DNA from: Acinetobacter sp. UBA3106
GTDB taxonomy: Bacteria; Pseudomonadota; Gammaproteobacteria; Pseudomonadales; Moraxellaceae
Direction of reading: 5' to 3'
Length of the DNA: 53,837 nt
Assembly (NCBI GenBank): GCA_002365595.1
Contig: DFAM01000016.1
Span: 19,640-73,476 of the forward strand
Shown here: positions 25,244 to 34,668 of the stretch, piece after piece
How positions within the stretch are numbered: position 1 is the stretch's first letter
Layout of the letters: every line of letters begins with the position of its first letter
Notes under the pieces: generated by a model
The model's input: only the letters and a program-made list of their open reading frames with translations
Told to the model about the DNA's origin: nothing
Database searches by the model: none
Program-made: the position numbers and the translations under genes

Positions 25244-26053
25244 TTACAGCTCGACTTGAAAAGTTTGTTCTTTAGCAGGGAATGAACCTTCTTGGACTGC
25301 CGCATGGTATGCCTTGAAGGCGTCCAGAATTGCAGTTTCCCCTGCTTGTTCTTTCATAAAATTACGCACAAATTTAGCCACATGACCACCGGTCAATCCC
25401 AGCATATCTTGAACAACCAGCACCTGACCGTCCGTATCTGCGCCTGCGCCAATGCCAATCACTGGAGTATGGGGAAATAATTCACTAATTTCCTTACCCA
25501 CCTGTGCCGGAACACATTCCAGTAGAAGCACTGCAGCACCAGCTTCTACCACGGCCTTACAATCGGCAATCAGCTGATCGGCAGCTTCACGGGTACGCGC
25601 CTGAACTTTATAGCCGCCAAATACATGCACAGATTGTGGGGTTAAACCCAAGTGCACGCACACTGGAATACCATTACGGGTTAACACCTGAACGGTTTCG
25701 GCCAGCCATGCGCCGCCTTCTATTTTCACCATATGTGCGCCAGCTTGCATCACTTGTTTGGCGCTGATTAATGCATCATTCAGGGTGGCATAACTCATAA
25801 ACGGCAAATCAGTCAAAATAAACGCATGCTGATTACCACGGCGAACGGCTGCCGTATGATAGGCCATATCATCTACCGTCACCGGTAAAGTAGAATCACA
25901 GCCCTGAATCGTCATTCCTAAAGAATCACCTATCAGAATGGTATCAATTGCAGCAACTTCCATTGCTTTTGCCATACTCGCATCATAGCAAGTCAGGCAG
26001 GAGAATTTGCGGCCTTGCGCTTTAAATTTTCTTAAGTCACTTAGACTAATCAT
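25244..26053 (-). CDS. panB: 3-methyl-2-oxobutanoate hydroxymethyltransferase
   Basis: A 269-residue TIM-barrel enzyme making ketopantoate from alpha-ketoisovalerate and methylenetetrahydrofolate. It has the LTCYDASMAK start, the metal- and substrate-binding GDSLGM motif (about 43-48), HLGLTPQSV near 134 and GIGAGADTDGQVLV near 197. First gene of panB-panC; folK (a folate gene that supports its cofactor) lies directly upstream. Confidence 0.97.
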   Translation of the reverse strand: MISLSDLRKFKAQGRKFSCLTCYDASMAKAMEVAAIDTILIGDSLGMTIQGCDSTLPVTVDDMAYHTAAVRRGNQHAFILTDLPFMSYATLNDALISAKQVMQAGAHMVKIEGGAWLAETVQVLTRNGIPVCVHLGLTPQSVHVFGGYKVQARTREAADQLIADCKAVVEAGAAVLLLECVPAQVGKEISELFPHTPVIGIGAGADTDGQVLVVQDMLGLTGGHVAKFVRNFMKEQAGETAILDAFKAYHAAVQEGSFPAKEQTFQVEL

Positions 26054-26100
26054 CCGGATCTTCCTCTTATGACGACTTTCTCAAGCGGTCATGCAAAAAA

Positions 26101-26589
26101 TTAAATATTTGCCCAATTTCCGTCATCCAGCACGGTAAGCGATGGATGTTGCAAGATCGGTAAATCTTTTAATAATTGTCCCTTGAGCTGCAAATTTGCC
26201 TCTAAATCAAGCAATGGCATCAGCACAAAATCACGTTCCATCACCCCAATATGCGGCACGGTTAAACGCTCATTAAGAATCTGTTCTTCACCATACATGA
26301 GTAGATCCAAGTCCAAAGTCCGTTCGCCCCATCGGCGCAGTCGAACCCGACCTGATTCTTGCTCAAAACGCTGCAATTCATCTAGCAAGGCAAGTGGCTG
26401 CAAGTCTGTAATAAGCTGTACAGCCGCATTTAAGTAATTGGGCTGGTCTTGTGGCCCCATGGGCGGACTTTGATACAGCCTGGAGGTTTTCACCGAACCC
26501 AGCGTTGCCAGCTTCTGCACCGCTTCTGCCAAAATTTGACGTGAATCGCCTAGGTTACTGCCTAGGCCAATGTACGTTACTGTCATCAT
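26101..26589 (-). CDS. folK: HPPK, 6-hydroxymethyl-7,8-dihydropterin pyrophosphokinase
   Basis: A 162-residue folate-synthesis kinase. The GLGSNLGDS start, the YQSPPMGPQDQPNYLNAA loop, the RWGERTLDLDLLMYG metal- and pterin-binding region and PHIGVMERDFVL are all standard. The start is MM; the first ATG overlaps the pcnB stop by four bases. pcnB-folK-panB-panC run in one direction; the 47-base gap to panB could still allow co-transcription. Confidence 0.95.
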   Translation of the reverse strand: MMTVTYIGLGSNLGDSRQILAEAVQKLATLGSVKTSRLYQSPPMGPQDQPNYLNAAVQLITDLQPLALLDELQRFEQESGRVRLRRWGERTLDLDLLMYGEEQILNERLTVPHIGVMERDFVLMPLLDLEANLQLKGQLLKDLPILQHPSLTVLDDGNWANI

Positions 26590-28046
26590 TGTGTCGGTCC
26601 AAAAACAACCTGGCTTAAATCACGTTTGACTCGTTTGCGTTTTAAAATAGGATGATCATAGCCAATCTCTGAGCCATTTAATGCAGTCGACTGAGCTGGT
26701 CTTTCCGTTTTTGCCCGGCTTTTACGTTCACGGCGACTACGCGGTTCAGGCTCGTTCACTAAAGGCTCAATTTCAGCAACCGCAGCGACTGACTTCGTTT
26801 CTACCACATCCTCTGTTGCAGATTTACGACGGCTTTTTGCGCGTTGACGATTATATTGACTAATGGCGCGTTCTTTTTCATCCGTAGACATCTGTTGATA
26901 CGCATCCCACCATTGACCCATACCCTGAGTGGTCTCATCACCTGATTTTTCACGCAGTAACAGAAAATCAAATCCGGCACGGAAACGCGCATGCGTCGAT
27001 AAAGCCTGAATCTGTTGCGGTTTCGGATTAAGCAAACGGGTCTGCATTTCCCAAACTTCACGAATAAATGTTTCTGCAAAACGTGGAATGATGGTACGGG
27101 TGGCCTGACGTTTTAAAACATCCAAACCCGCCTGTGCTCTTGCCTCTGCAGGAATAACACCTTTATTTAAATAAAAGTTACAACGCTCTAAAAAAGGTTT
27201 CCACAACAATACCGCATAGAAAAATGCAGGATTGATGGTCTTGCCAATTTGAATACGTTGATCGGTATTGATCGCAGCGCGTTCAATAAAGGTGGAGATA
27301 TCCGGGCTGATGTCTGCAAACAGTTGACGCCAAATATCAAAATCAATCAGCATCGGTAGAACACGATGCAAATGTCCCATGGTGAATAACTTTTGTGATT
27401 CATCATATAAGCGGTGCGGAGAGATATCACGCAACAGCTGGGTCATTTCAGGAGTAAAAATTTCTAAAATTTCAGGCGCAATATTAAAATTTAATTTTGC
27501 GGCAAAACGTAAAGTGCGGAGCATGCGCACCGGATCTTCTTCAAAACGTAAGGTCGGATCACCCAACAAACGTAAGGTTTTATTCTTTATATCATCAATG
27601 GCATGACAGAAATCCAGCACAATGCCTTTACGCGGCTGGTAATACATCGCGTTAATAGAAAAATCACGGCGGGCAAAATCCTGTTCAATCGTGCCCCAAT
27701 TATTGTCACGTAAAATCATGCCTGAAGCAGACGTGACTGCTTTTTTAGGCGGTGCACGGAAAGTGGCAACTTCGATCAACTCACGACCAGCATAGACATG
27801 AGCCAGCTCAAAACGTCGTCCGATAATACGACAACGTCGTCCGAAGACTTCTTTCACCTGAGCCGGAGTTGCATTGGTGACCGCATCAAAATCTTTAGGA
27901 TTTAAACCTAAAATTAAGTCACGGACACCCCCACCGACGATATAAGCTTCATAGCCAGCTTTGGTTAAAGCATCGATAACATCTAATATGGAAGAAGGTA
28001 ATTGAGCGGTTGATAAACCACATTTTGACGCGCGCAAAGTTTGCAA
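26586..28046 (-). CDS. pcnB: Poly(A) polymerase I
   Basis: A 486-residue nucleotidyltransferase that adds 3' poly(A) tails and targets RNA for decay. It has the GGGVRD motif at residues 38-43 and the catalytic DFD at 52-54; an RNA-binding and helical region follows and then a long basic Arg/Lys/Ser-rich tail (about 380-486) typical of PcnB rather than of CCA-adding enzymes. The start is TTG, ten bases after AGGAG, and no better ATG is present. Coupled to folK by a four-base overlap. Confidence 0.93.
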   Translation of the reverse strand: MQTLRASKCGLSTAQLPSSILDVIDALTKAGYEAYIVGGGVRDLILGLNPKDFDAVTNATPAQVKEVFGRRCRIIGRRFELAHVYAGRELIEVATFRAPPKKAVTSASGMILRDNNWGTIEQDFARRDFSINAMYYQPRKGIVLDFCHAIDDIKNKTLRLLGDPTLRFEEDPVRMLRTLRFAAKLNFNIAPEILEIFTPEMTQLLRDISPHRLYDESQKLFTMGHLHRVLPMLIDFDIWRQLFADISPDISTFIERAAINTDQRIQIGKTINPAFFYAVLLWKPFLERCNFYLNKGVIPAEARAQAGLDVLKRQATRTIIPRFAETFIREVWEMQTRLLNPKPQQIQALSTHARFRAGFDFLLLREKSGDETTQGMGQWWDAYQQMSTDEKERAISQYNRQRAKSRRKSATEDVVETKSVAAVAEIEPLVNEPEPRSRRERKSRAKTERPAQSTALNGSEIGYDHPILKRKRVKRDLSQVVFGPTQ

Positions 28047-28183
28047 AAGACGCTGTCTCCTACGTCTGAACGTAAAATATCTAAGATGACGCTAATCATA
28101 TCTCTAACACAATCAAAGGGCAATTTGATTATATCGTTGCTCAATACTTTGTTCGATATTCTAGGTGGCAAAACTCATGCTTA

Positions 28184-28591
28184 CTACAGTCCTAAGCGGT
28201 CCTTATTTTTGCTAAATAGCGCCGGTCCAATGCCCTTGACCTGTTGCAATTCTTCAATATTTTTGAATTTTCCATTCTTTTGTCGATAGGAAATAATCGC
28301 TTCAGCTTTCTTTTGGCCTACCCCTGACAATTCCTGTAACTGTTCAGCATTGGCTTGATTCAGACTGATCTTTGTCGTTGAACTGGCAGGATTTAGCGCA
28401 GGCTTAGCCAAATAATGCTCTCGTGTTGAGACCCGCGGGATTTTCAAACGTGCATCCTGCGCCTCTTGTTCAGCCTTCCATTTTAAATATTGCTGGTCAA
28501 ATTGCTGAGCGTAACTACTGGATACACTGAACAAAGAAAGTAAACCAAAAATATAAAAAATCCCCTTCAGAATAGGTATTATTTTTTTCAT
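28184..28591 (-). CDS. ComEA-like exported helix-hairpin-helix protein
   Basis: A 135-residue protein with a signal peptide or anchor (about residues 1-28), a charged linker and a C-terminal pair of helix-hairpin-helix motifs (LNQANAEQLQELSGVGQKKAEAII and IEELQQVKGIGPALFSK). This is the ComEA layout: a periplasmic DNA-binding protein that pulls incoming DNA during natural transformation, a trait common in Acinetobacter. The ATG at 28591 is used because it gives the signal peptide. It lies 11 bases after mazG. The competence role is inferred from the family. Confidence 0.82.
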   Translation of the reverse strand: MKKIIPILKGIFYIFGLLSLFSVSSSYAQQFDQQYLKWKAEQEAQDARLKIPRVSTREHYLAKPALNPASSTTKISLNQANAEQLQELSGVGQKKAEAIISYRQKNGKFKNIEELQQVKGIGPALFSKNKDRLGL

Positions 28592-28602
28592 TGAGAAGCC
28601 TA

Positions 28603-29364
28603 TTATTTTAATTGTTGTTTCGCTTGCTCCCAAAGCAGATCCATTTCTTCTAATGATAGGGCTTCAATATTTTTATGTTGTTGCTGAGCCTGATCTTCAA
28701 TGAAAGCAAAACGTGTTCTAAACTTATGAATGGTACTTAGCAGTGCCATTTCACTAGAAAGCCCTAGTTTACGTCCAACATTGATCAGTGAAAATAAACA
28801 ATCGCCAAATTCGTCGAATATTTCGTCGGAATTTTGCTTTTGCATGGCGTGTTGCAATTCACCTAACTCCTCATTGAGTTTGTCATATGCACCTGCCACA
28901 TCAGGAAAATCAAAGCCAATTTTTGCAGCATTTTTTTGAATTTCATGCGCTTGCTGAATGGCAGGTCCATGCTTGATCTCATCTAAACGTGATTGTGATT
29001 TGCCCTGCTTTTCCTGCTGTTTAATTTGCTTCCACAGTACGGATACATCTTCTGCGCTCAATTGTGAATATTGCTCTGCCTGAAAAACATGCGGATGACG
29101 ACGAATCAATTTTTCAGTTATCGCATTCACCACATCATTGAAATCAAAAGCACCCTGTTCGCTGTACATTTGCGCCTGAAACACGACTTGCAGCAATAAA
29201 TCACCCAGTTCATCGCGCACTTCATTTGCGTTTCCAGCCCTGACTGCCGCTTCGACTTCATAGGCCTCTTCTATGGCATATCGCGTTAAGCTTTGCGGTG
29301 TTTGCTGCTGATCCCATGGACATTTTTCGCGTAGTTCTTGCATTACTGCCAATAATTTATCCAT
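28603..29364 (-). CDS. mazG: Nucleoside triphosphate pyrophosphohydrolase MazG
   Basis: A 253-residue protein with two MazG domains. The N-terminal one has CPWDQQQT, YAIEEAYEVEAAV and RDELGDLLLQVVFQA. The second, starting near residue 135, has the same E..ELGEL and DEFGDCLFSLIN helices that hold the metal-binding acidic residues. MazG hydrolyses NTPs and dNTPs to monophosphates and lowers ppGpp effects in E. coli. It is followed closely by the comEA-like gene. Confidence 0.95.
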   Translation of the reverse strand: MDKLLAVMQELREKCPWDQQQTPQSLTRYAIEEAYEVEAAVRAGNANEVRDELGDLLLQVVFQAQMYSEQGAFDFNDVVNAITEKLIRRHPHVFQAEQYSQLSAEDVSVLWKQIKQQEKQGKSQSRLDEIKHGPAIQQAHEIQKNAAKIGFDFPDVAGAYDKLNEELGELQHAMQKQNSDEIFDEFGDCLFSLINVGRKLGLSSEMALLSTIHKFRTRFAFIEDQAQQQHKNIEALSLEEMDLLWEQAKQQLK

Positions 29365-29703
29365 GTTTTAAGTACTCCCCAACATATTCAGATACAAGCA
29401 TTTTCTTGCTCCATTGTAGTGACATTGAACCCCATTGCACTCAAAAATAAAGTACCCCAATCATAAAAGTGCAAAGAGAACACATACGGGCACTAGATCG
29501 GTATGGGTGAGACAACACAAGATAGGATGCGTGGAATTACGCGACTTGCTGTTAATGAGCTATCGCCTACACACAAAAATAGGGAGAGAATAAATAAAAT
29601 ACCAGCAAAAGAGCCTGATGATCAGGCTCTCCTTTAGTGTTAAATATATTTAATGAACGGTCTAGAGTTTAATGGATTTAAAATATTCATTTAAATCAAT
29701 ATT
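29365..29703. other. Intergenic region mazG / exported cluster
   Basis: There are 339 bases without a convincing gene. It contains the mazG upstream region and a terminator near 29610-29630; the remainder shows no start codon with a ribosome site leading to an open frame of useful length. Confidence 0.5.
29610..29630 (-). terminator. Terminator of the exported three-gene cluster
   Basis: The ten-base arms AGAGCCTGAT/ATCAGGCTCT flank a single base and, read on the minus strand, are followed by TTTTGCTGG. It lies about 75 bases after the last gene of the cluster. Confidence 0.65.
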
Positions 29704-30396
29704 TTAAATATCATTAAGTACTCTTGGTTTTTCTGCTGAGCTGGTTGGCAGCTTAAATTCAATACCGGCTTTTTTAAACAGCTTAGGATATTCTACCAAA
29801 GCCAAGGTTGAATTTTTTGCAATACCGGTAATATCACCCACTACATTTTTAGCATCAACCAATGACATTCCAGTATTGGTCAAGCTGGCTGGATTTGTAA
29901 TCAAACTGGTACTCACCTGTTTTGCCCCTACCGCCAATTCACGAGCGGTTAAACTTGCAATTACAAAGTTTGTTGCAGAATCCAACAAGTGTTTCTTTTG
30001 GTCTGCATTCAATGATGCAAGTTTTGCGACTGTTGCTGCCTCATCCTTTTGAGAAGCTTCTAAAACAGCATTAGACATCGCCACAATTTCTTTTTGAATG
30101 GCTTCTTTTTCTTTCAGATCAGAAGTGGTTTTCAGGCTTTTCTGTTTTGCTTTTAATTCATCCGAATCCTTTTTGCTTGCAAGCAATGAAGCTAAAGCAG
30201 TACGACTCTGAAGAAACATCGCATTCGCGGCTTTGGCTTGCGTAAAGAAACCATTCAGATCCATATTTGACGAAGATACCCCGGTAGCCGATTCAGTAAG
30301 TGTCGAAGCCAGGCTACTCAGTGAACCAAAACCGGCATAAACACTTGATGCCCCCATTGATGCACTGATGGCTAAAACAATCGAAAATTTTTTCAT
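29704..30396 (-). CDS. Exported helical protein, unknown (cluster gene 3)
   Basis: A 230-residue protein with a signal peptide (about residues 1-21, ending YAG). The mature part is rich in Ala, Ser, Lys and Leu and is predicted to be mostly helical, with a charged stretch around residues 70-120. It has no cysteines. I do not recognise the family. It follows the 686-residue gene by 12 bases and is last in the operon, so a shared periplasmic or outer-membrane function with the two upstream proteins is likely. Confidence 0.7.
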   Translation of the reverse strand: MKKFSIVLAISASMGASSVYAGFGSLSSLASTLTESATGVSSSNMDLNGFFTQAKAANAMFLQSRTALASLLASKKDSDELKAKQKSLKTTSDLKEKEAIQKEIVAMSNAVLEASQKDEAATVAKLASLNADQKKHLLDSATNFVIASLTARELAVGAKQVSTSLITNPASLTNTGMSLVDAKNVVGDITGIAKNSTLALVEYPKLFKKAGIEFKLPTSSAEKPRVLNDI

Positions 30397-30408
30397 ACCC
30401 TATTACCC

Positions 30409-32469
30409 TTATTGTGAAGAATCGGCTTTTTGCACGATTTGATTTAAAATTTTTGGCAAAGCATCAAACATCTGAATGTTATACATTTCATGACGATGCT
30501 GATGAACAATGCCTTTGAGTTGAATTTCCTGCTGCAAACCATATGCGCCGATTTTTTCAGCATTCTGGTTGAATCTGCGCGCACCACTCGTCATGACTAA
30601 TGTCGCATCACAACTGGATTGATCACTATTACATTTCACCGAGCTTTCTTTCACCTCGATCTTAAAGACAGGCTGTAAACATTCATCTTTTGGAAGAAAG
30701 AAATTCACATCCATATTCTTTTTAAAACCGGCATTTTCAGTCATACGAACAACAGCGTCTTTTAATAAGGTTTGCCCTTTAAAACCTGCACCAGTGGCAT
30801 AAAACGGTCGCTTCGACTGGCTGGTAAAAGCGCTATAAAGCAATGGACCAAAACCGTAAAATGGAATTTCACCCACTTGTTCGGTATGTAAACCCGGACA
30901 TAAAACCCGTGCCTGCTTGGAATCACCGACGGGTGCAGAACTTTCCAGCAAAATACTGTCGCCAGAACGCACCGGCAAACGATCATTGCTGCTGACCGGG
31001 AAGTCGAGTTGCGCGGTGACTTTCCTACCTTGACGTTCTAATATGGTCGCTTCCCATGTGGGAATCAGGATATTGCGTCCTGCTGCTTTATCTGAATGAT
31101 AAACATGTACTTTCATGCCACTACTTAAGCGCTCGCCAGCATCATCAATCGTGATGCTTTGCCCGCTTGAACCCGAAACCTTTAAATCAGAGCGGGTGAA
31201 TTGAATACCCTTCTGAAATTGTTGACCCAGTTTCAACAGCGCATTTTTCAGCACCACTTCTTTACGAGCTTCCAAAGAAAAACCCATTCCTTCAGAAATC
31301 ACGTCTTTAATTTCATCTGTTGCATGGGCTGAATAAATCACCCGACCGGAACGATCAATCATTTCGGCAAAAACTTCACTATGAAAGATCTGCTGTTGGG
31401 TCATTTTGCCAATCCGCTGCTGATAGGCAATCACAGGAATGACATTAATCCGAATAAAGAATTCTGGCAGCTCGCGCTGATTAATATCGGCACTTTGCGC
31501 CAAAGCCGTCTGCTCACTGATACTTTGTGCCATCGCACTATAACGGTGGTTGACTGGTGTCAGGGTAAAAGCTGCCTGCTCACCGATCGCATCCGAAAAA
31601 ATCTGTTCAATCAAATCTTTGGACTCAGCTTGATAGGTCAATACATCCACCACCAAGGCTTTAGGCTTGTTCATGGCCTGACGTGTATTGGTCGATACTT
31701 TGCTAAAGCGCTTGCTATTGCCCTGCATCATCACCGGTATGGCAACAGCATAATCGCTGTCTGCATGTACCACACGAATCAGGTCACCTTCAGCAGAACT
31801 GAGTTCATCCTGTATGGCAATCCCCTGCTTAAATCCTTTATCCAGCACCAGATAGGATTTCCATTGGTCAATCACCTGCGTATCAATTTCAGTCACCTGG
31901 AGCTTGGTTTTCAAGTCTTGAGTGAGTTGCTGCGTCAAGCTCAACAAGGTACTTTGAAATTTTTGCTTAATGGCTGCTTTTGTTGCAGCTGATTGAATAT
32001 CAGAACTTAAGACTTGAATCGGTTGAGACAAGGTTGCACTGTCGCTATAAATCACTTCACCCGACAACACATTGGTTAGCTTTAGACTTAAGGTAACAGG
32101 TAGGAAAATTTCTGTAGTTGAATCTTTTTTAACGATATATTCACTGGCTCGTAATACGTCCAAGGATGCGACATAGGTACGGTGCTTGGTCTTTTGCGAA
32201 ATGCTGTCGACAATTTGTTCGCCCAGACTTTGCTTTAATCCCTGCACAAACAGTTGTTCTGCTTGCTTACGAATCACATCATTATCAATGGCCTGGCTAA
32301 AGTCACAGACTATTGATGTACCATTGGCTTCATAGTTATTCGGGTCGGTACGGCAACCTTGCTCCAGGCCAAAAATCCCTTTCGAGGGATAAATCTGGAT
32401 ATCCGCATTCGCCCATGCCGAAAAGAGCATTGGCATAGCCAAGCATAAGGCTTTCAATTTTATTTGCAT
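30409..32469 (-). CDS. Large exported protein, FlgT-like features (cluster gene 2)
   Basis: A 686-residue secreted protein with a signal peptide (about residues 1-23). The ATG at 32469 is preferred; it overlaps the upstream stop. It has cysteine pairs (GCR...VCDF near the N-terminus; CNSDQSSC near residue 617) that suggest periplasmic disulfides. Residues about 420-500 (ITIDDAGERLSSGMKVHVYH, then a second beta segment ending in GDSILL) look like the small beta-barrel that closes FlgT. FlgT belongs to the Vibrio flagellar motor, but no flagellar genes are visible here, so a different role is probable. Similarity is by eye only. Confidence 0.65.
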   Translation of the reverse strand: MQIKLKALCLAMPMLFSAWANADIQIYPSKGIFGLEQGCRTDPNNYEANGTSIVCDFSQAIDNDVIRKQAEQLFVQGLKQSLGEQIVDSISQKTKHRTYVASLDVLRASEYIVKKDSTTEIFLPVTLSLKLTNVLSGEVIYSDSATLSQPIQVLSSDIQSAATKAAIKQKFQSTLLSLTQQLTQDLKTKLQVTEIDTQVIDQWKSYLVLDKGFKQGIAIQDELSSAEGDLIRVVHADSDYAVAIPVMMQGNSKRFSKVSTNTRQAMNKPKALVVDVLTYQAESKDLIEQIFSDAIGEQAAFTLTPVNHRYSAMAQSISEQTALAQSADINQRELPEFFIRINVIPVIAYQQRIGKMTQQQIFHSEVFAEMIDRSGRVIYSAHATDEIKDVISEGMGFSLEARKEVVLKNALLKLGQQFQKGIQFTRSDLKVSGSSGQSITIDDAGERLSSGMKVHVYHSDKAAGRNILIPTWEATILERQGRKVTAQLDFPVSSNDRLPVRSGDSILLESSAPVGDSKQARVLCPGLHTEQVGEIPFYGFGPLLYSAFTSQSKRPFYATGAGFKGQTLLKDAVVRMTENAGFKKNMDVNFFLPKDECLQPVFKIEVKESSVKCNSDQSSCDATLVMTSGARRFNQNAEKIGAYGLQQEIQLKGIVHQHRHEMYNIQMFDALPKILNQIVQKADSSQ

Positions 32470-33968
32470 TGTGTACCACCAATGCACAGGGTAATGGTGT
32501 TCCCTGCTTGTAAGCGTTCAGCACTGGACAGTGTTGGATTGACCTTGCGCAAAGCTTTAGCCAATTCTGCGCTTATTGGTTTTTCACTCTTATAGGTCAT
32601 GGTCATTTCAACCAATTTGCCATCCTGAGTACGAATATCAATATTTTCTGCGCCATCCATTTCATCTAAGGCAATATAAAGGTCATCACCTAGACGTGAA
32701 GAAACGTTACCAGAAACACTCTTCACAAAAATGGTGATTTCTTTACCGTACATCGAACGGTTTTTTGCATAACCTAAAATCTGTGGCCCGACTTGGCTAA
32801 TCGCTAATTCACCGAGTTTTTTGGCTACATTGGTTCGGCAAGAATCTGTGGTTGCACCCGTTGATGATTCGGTGCGGGTTTCACCGCCCATTAAAGTCGA
32901 ATCATCGACTGAATAAATTTTAAAACTGATCGCCCCATCACAAACAAATTGACCTGTTGCATTCGAGCGACCACGATCATAAATATAAGAGCTGCCCGCC
33001 ATAAACCAGTCAGCTTTTTCTTTACGCGCTGCAATCACCAGTTTATTGAGTTCAGTATCACTCATTAATTGTTGGATAGTCATACTGCGACCATTCAAAT
33101 ACTGACTTTTAAAGCGGTCTGAATCAAGTAAACGTAAATCGTAACGCGATGCGGAACCTGCTATCGCATTTAAAGTTTGGTTATCGCGTTCAGCTTTGGT
33201 ACTGGGTGTTTGATATTCCACATACTTCACAAAACTTTGAATATCATTCTGGCGTTCAGATTGACTATAATTTGCCGACTCACTGGCATTATAACTGCTT
33301 GAAGATGCAGATTTACCTGAGTTGTTGTGACTTGCTGAACGTGCAGAAACGCCTGCGCCAGCCCCATAATAATTACCATAGGCATAGCCTGATGCAGCAG
33401 ATGAACGGCCTTTAGATGAATAAGAGTCTGAAGCACTGGATTTGGCACTTTCACTTGCCTTATAACTGGCATCTTCATCATAGCTATAACTACGATCGGA
33501 AAAATAAGAGGTAAATTCTTTAACAGGTTTAGAGTTATCTTTGGGAACACCGAAATATTCATCCATCACGATCATAATCGGGCTGGTTCGACTATTTTTC
33601 TTTGCCAAGCCTAAATCATTAAGAATTGAACGAAATTCTTGATCATCCATTTCCAGACTAACTTGAGTGACTAATTCATTGTTAGCATTGGTATTACTGC
33701 CTCGGTTGAACACATAACTGCTGTCAATTTGTTTTACGATGTCATTTAAATATGGACTCGCTTCATTCATGGCTTGAGGACCATTAATACGCTTAATAAG
33801 GGCAATGACGGCGTCTGTTTTTGCATTATTGAATGCTTGGTTACGTGTGCCATTTGGATCTTTTTTGATAATAGGTGCAGTGCCTTCCCCATTCACTTTA
33901 ATGATTTCTGCATTCCCAACTTGAACGGCGCCCAAGCATAAAAGTGTCAATATGGTTTTTTTCATCAT
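32460..33968 (-). CDS. Exported protein, FlgT-N/CsgG-like with Ser/Tyr-rich insert (cluster gene 1)
   Basis: A 502-residue protein with a signal peptide ending near residue 21. Residues about 24-110 (VNGEGTAPI, then ARNQAF-like NQAFNNAKTDAVIALIKRI) resemble the FlgT N-terminal domain. A low-complexity stretch at about 155-250 is dominated by Ser, Ala, Tyr and Gly. Residues about 300-400 resemble the CsgG/TolB-N-type fold, with DWFMAGSSYIYDRGRS followed by ISFKIYSVDDSTLMGGET. First gene of a three-gene operon; the last bases overlap the next start. Function unknown; assembly of a surface or periplasmic structure is a guess. Confidence 0.68.
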   Translation of the reverse strand: MMKKTILTLLCLGAVQVGNAEIIKVNGEGTAPIIKKDPNGTRNQAFNNAKTDAVIALIKRINGPQAMNEASPYLNDIVKQIDSSYVFNRGSNTNANNELVTQVSLEMDDQEFRSILNDLGLAKKNSRTSPIMIVMDEYFGVPKDNSKPVKEFTSYFSDRSYSYDEDASYKASESAKSSASDSYSSKGRSSAASGYAYGNYYGAGAGVSARSASHNNSGKSASSSSYNASESANYSQSERQNDIQSFVKYVEYQTPSTKAERDNQTLNAIAGSASRYDLRLLDSDRFKSQYLNGRSMTIQQLMSDTELNKLVIAARKEKADWFMAGSSYIYDRGRSNATGQFVCDGAISFKIYSVDDSTLMGGETRTESSTGATTDSCRTNVAKKLGELAISQVGPQILGYAKNRSMYGKEITIFVKSVSGNVSSRLGDDLYIALDEMDGAENIDIRTQDGKLVEMTMTYKSEKPISAELAKALRKVNPTLSSAERLQAGNTITLCIGGTQCK

Positions 33969-34668
33969 TTACCCTCTTCATTAAAGTTTTTAGTCACACC
34001 AACACTTTATTTATTAGATTTTTAACGTGATTTTTAAATCTACAAAAAGCAAACAAATAATAAACAAATTTTAATATTAACTCCATCACATAATTTTATT
34101 TTTTATTGATTTTTATATGTTATTTAATTACTCAGCAGGGTTTAAAAATTAAATTCACGATAAATTCCTCCTCTAGAAAAAACTTATCCATATATTTTTA
34201 CAATTAATTTTTCATAGATGTTTAAGTAAATTTCAATAACTTTTACTTAACATGCAAAAAGTGAGGTATTAAAGAATGATCATTGAAAATATTATCGTCT
34301 AAATGATCTCCCCCCGACTTAGCAATTCCAAATGAAAGACCTGATCCCTTTCCTACCGATCAATGCATAATCTAAAAAAACTCAAGGTTCATCCAGCAAA
34401 ATCTAAGCAGAATTTAGCCCTTGTAGTGAGAAAAGATTTGGCAAAAGAAATGTAACAGATAGCGTATAGAAAAATAGCTACCGTGTTCTTTTATGGGCTT
34501 AAGAAACAACTTAAAGCTGCAAGGATTTGACCCAAATAATGAAGCGCTAGTCCGCAATAACAATTGGTAAAACTTTACTAAAAAAAAACAACTATTGGCG
34601 CTGCGCTATTTTAACTAAAATTATCTACATTCTTCATTTAAGATGAATTTAATAATAAGGTGATAATA
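33969..34668. other. Intergenic region upstream of the exported cluster
   Basis: About 700 AT-rich bases between divergent units. It must hold the promoters of the exported cluster and of the downstream BamE-like lipoprotein (AATAAGG ribosome site at 34654-34660). A 25-codon frame at 34493-34570 (starting MGLRNNLKLQGF) has no visible ribosome site and is not called as a gene. No tRNA or hairpin terminator was found. Confidence 0.45.

Noticed and set aside
28047..28289. Open frames on both strands between comEA and pcnB
   Set aside because: They overlap known genes or lack ribosome sites and resemble no family; treated as shadows.
30409..33968. Calling the exported cluster a flagellar system
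   Set aside because: The FlgT-like features are by-eye resemblances and no flagellin, motor or export genes are present.
34493..34570. 25-codon frame MGLRNNLKLQGF... in the intergenic region
   Set aside because: It has no ribosome binding site and nothing to compare it with; kept only as a note in the intergenic entry.
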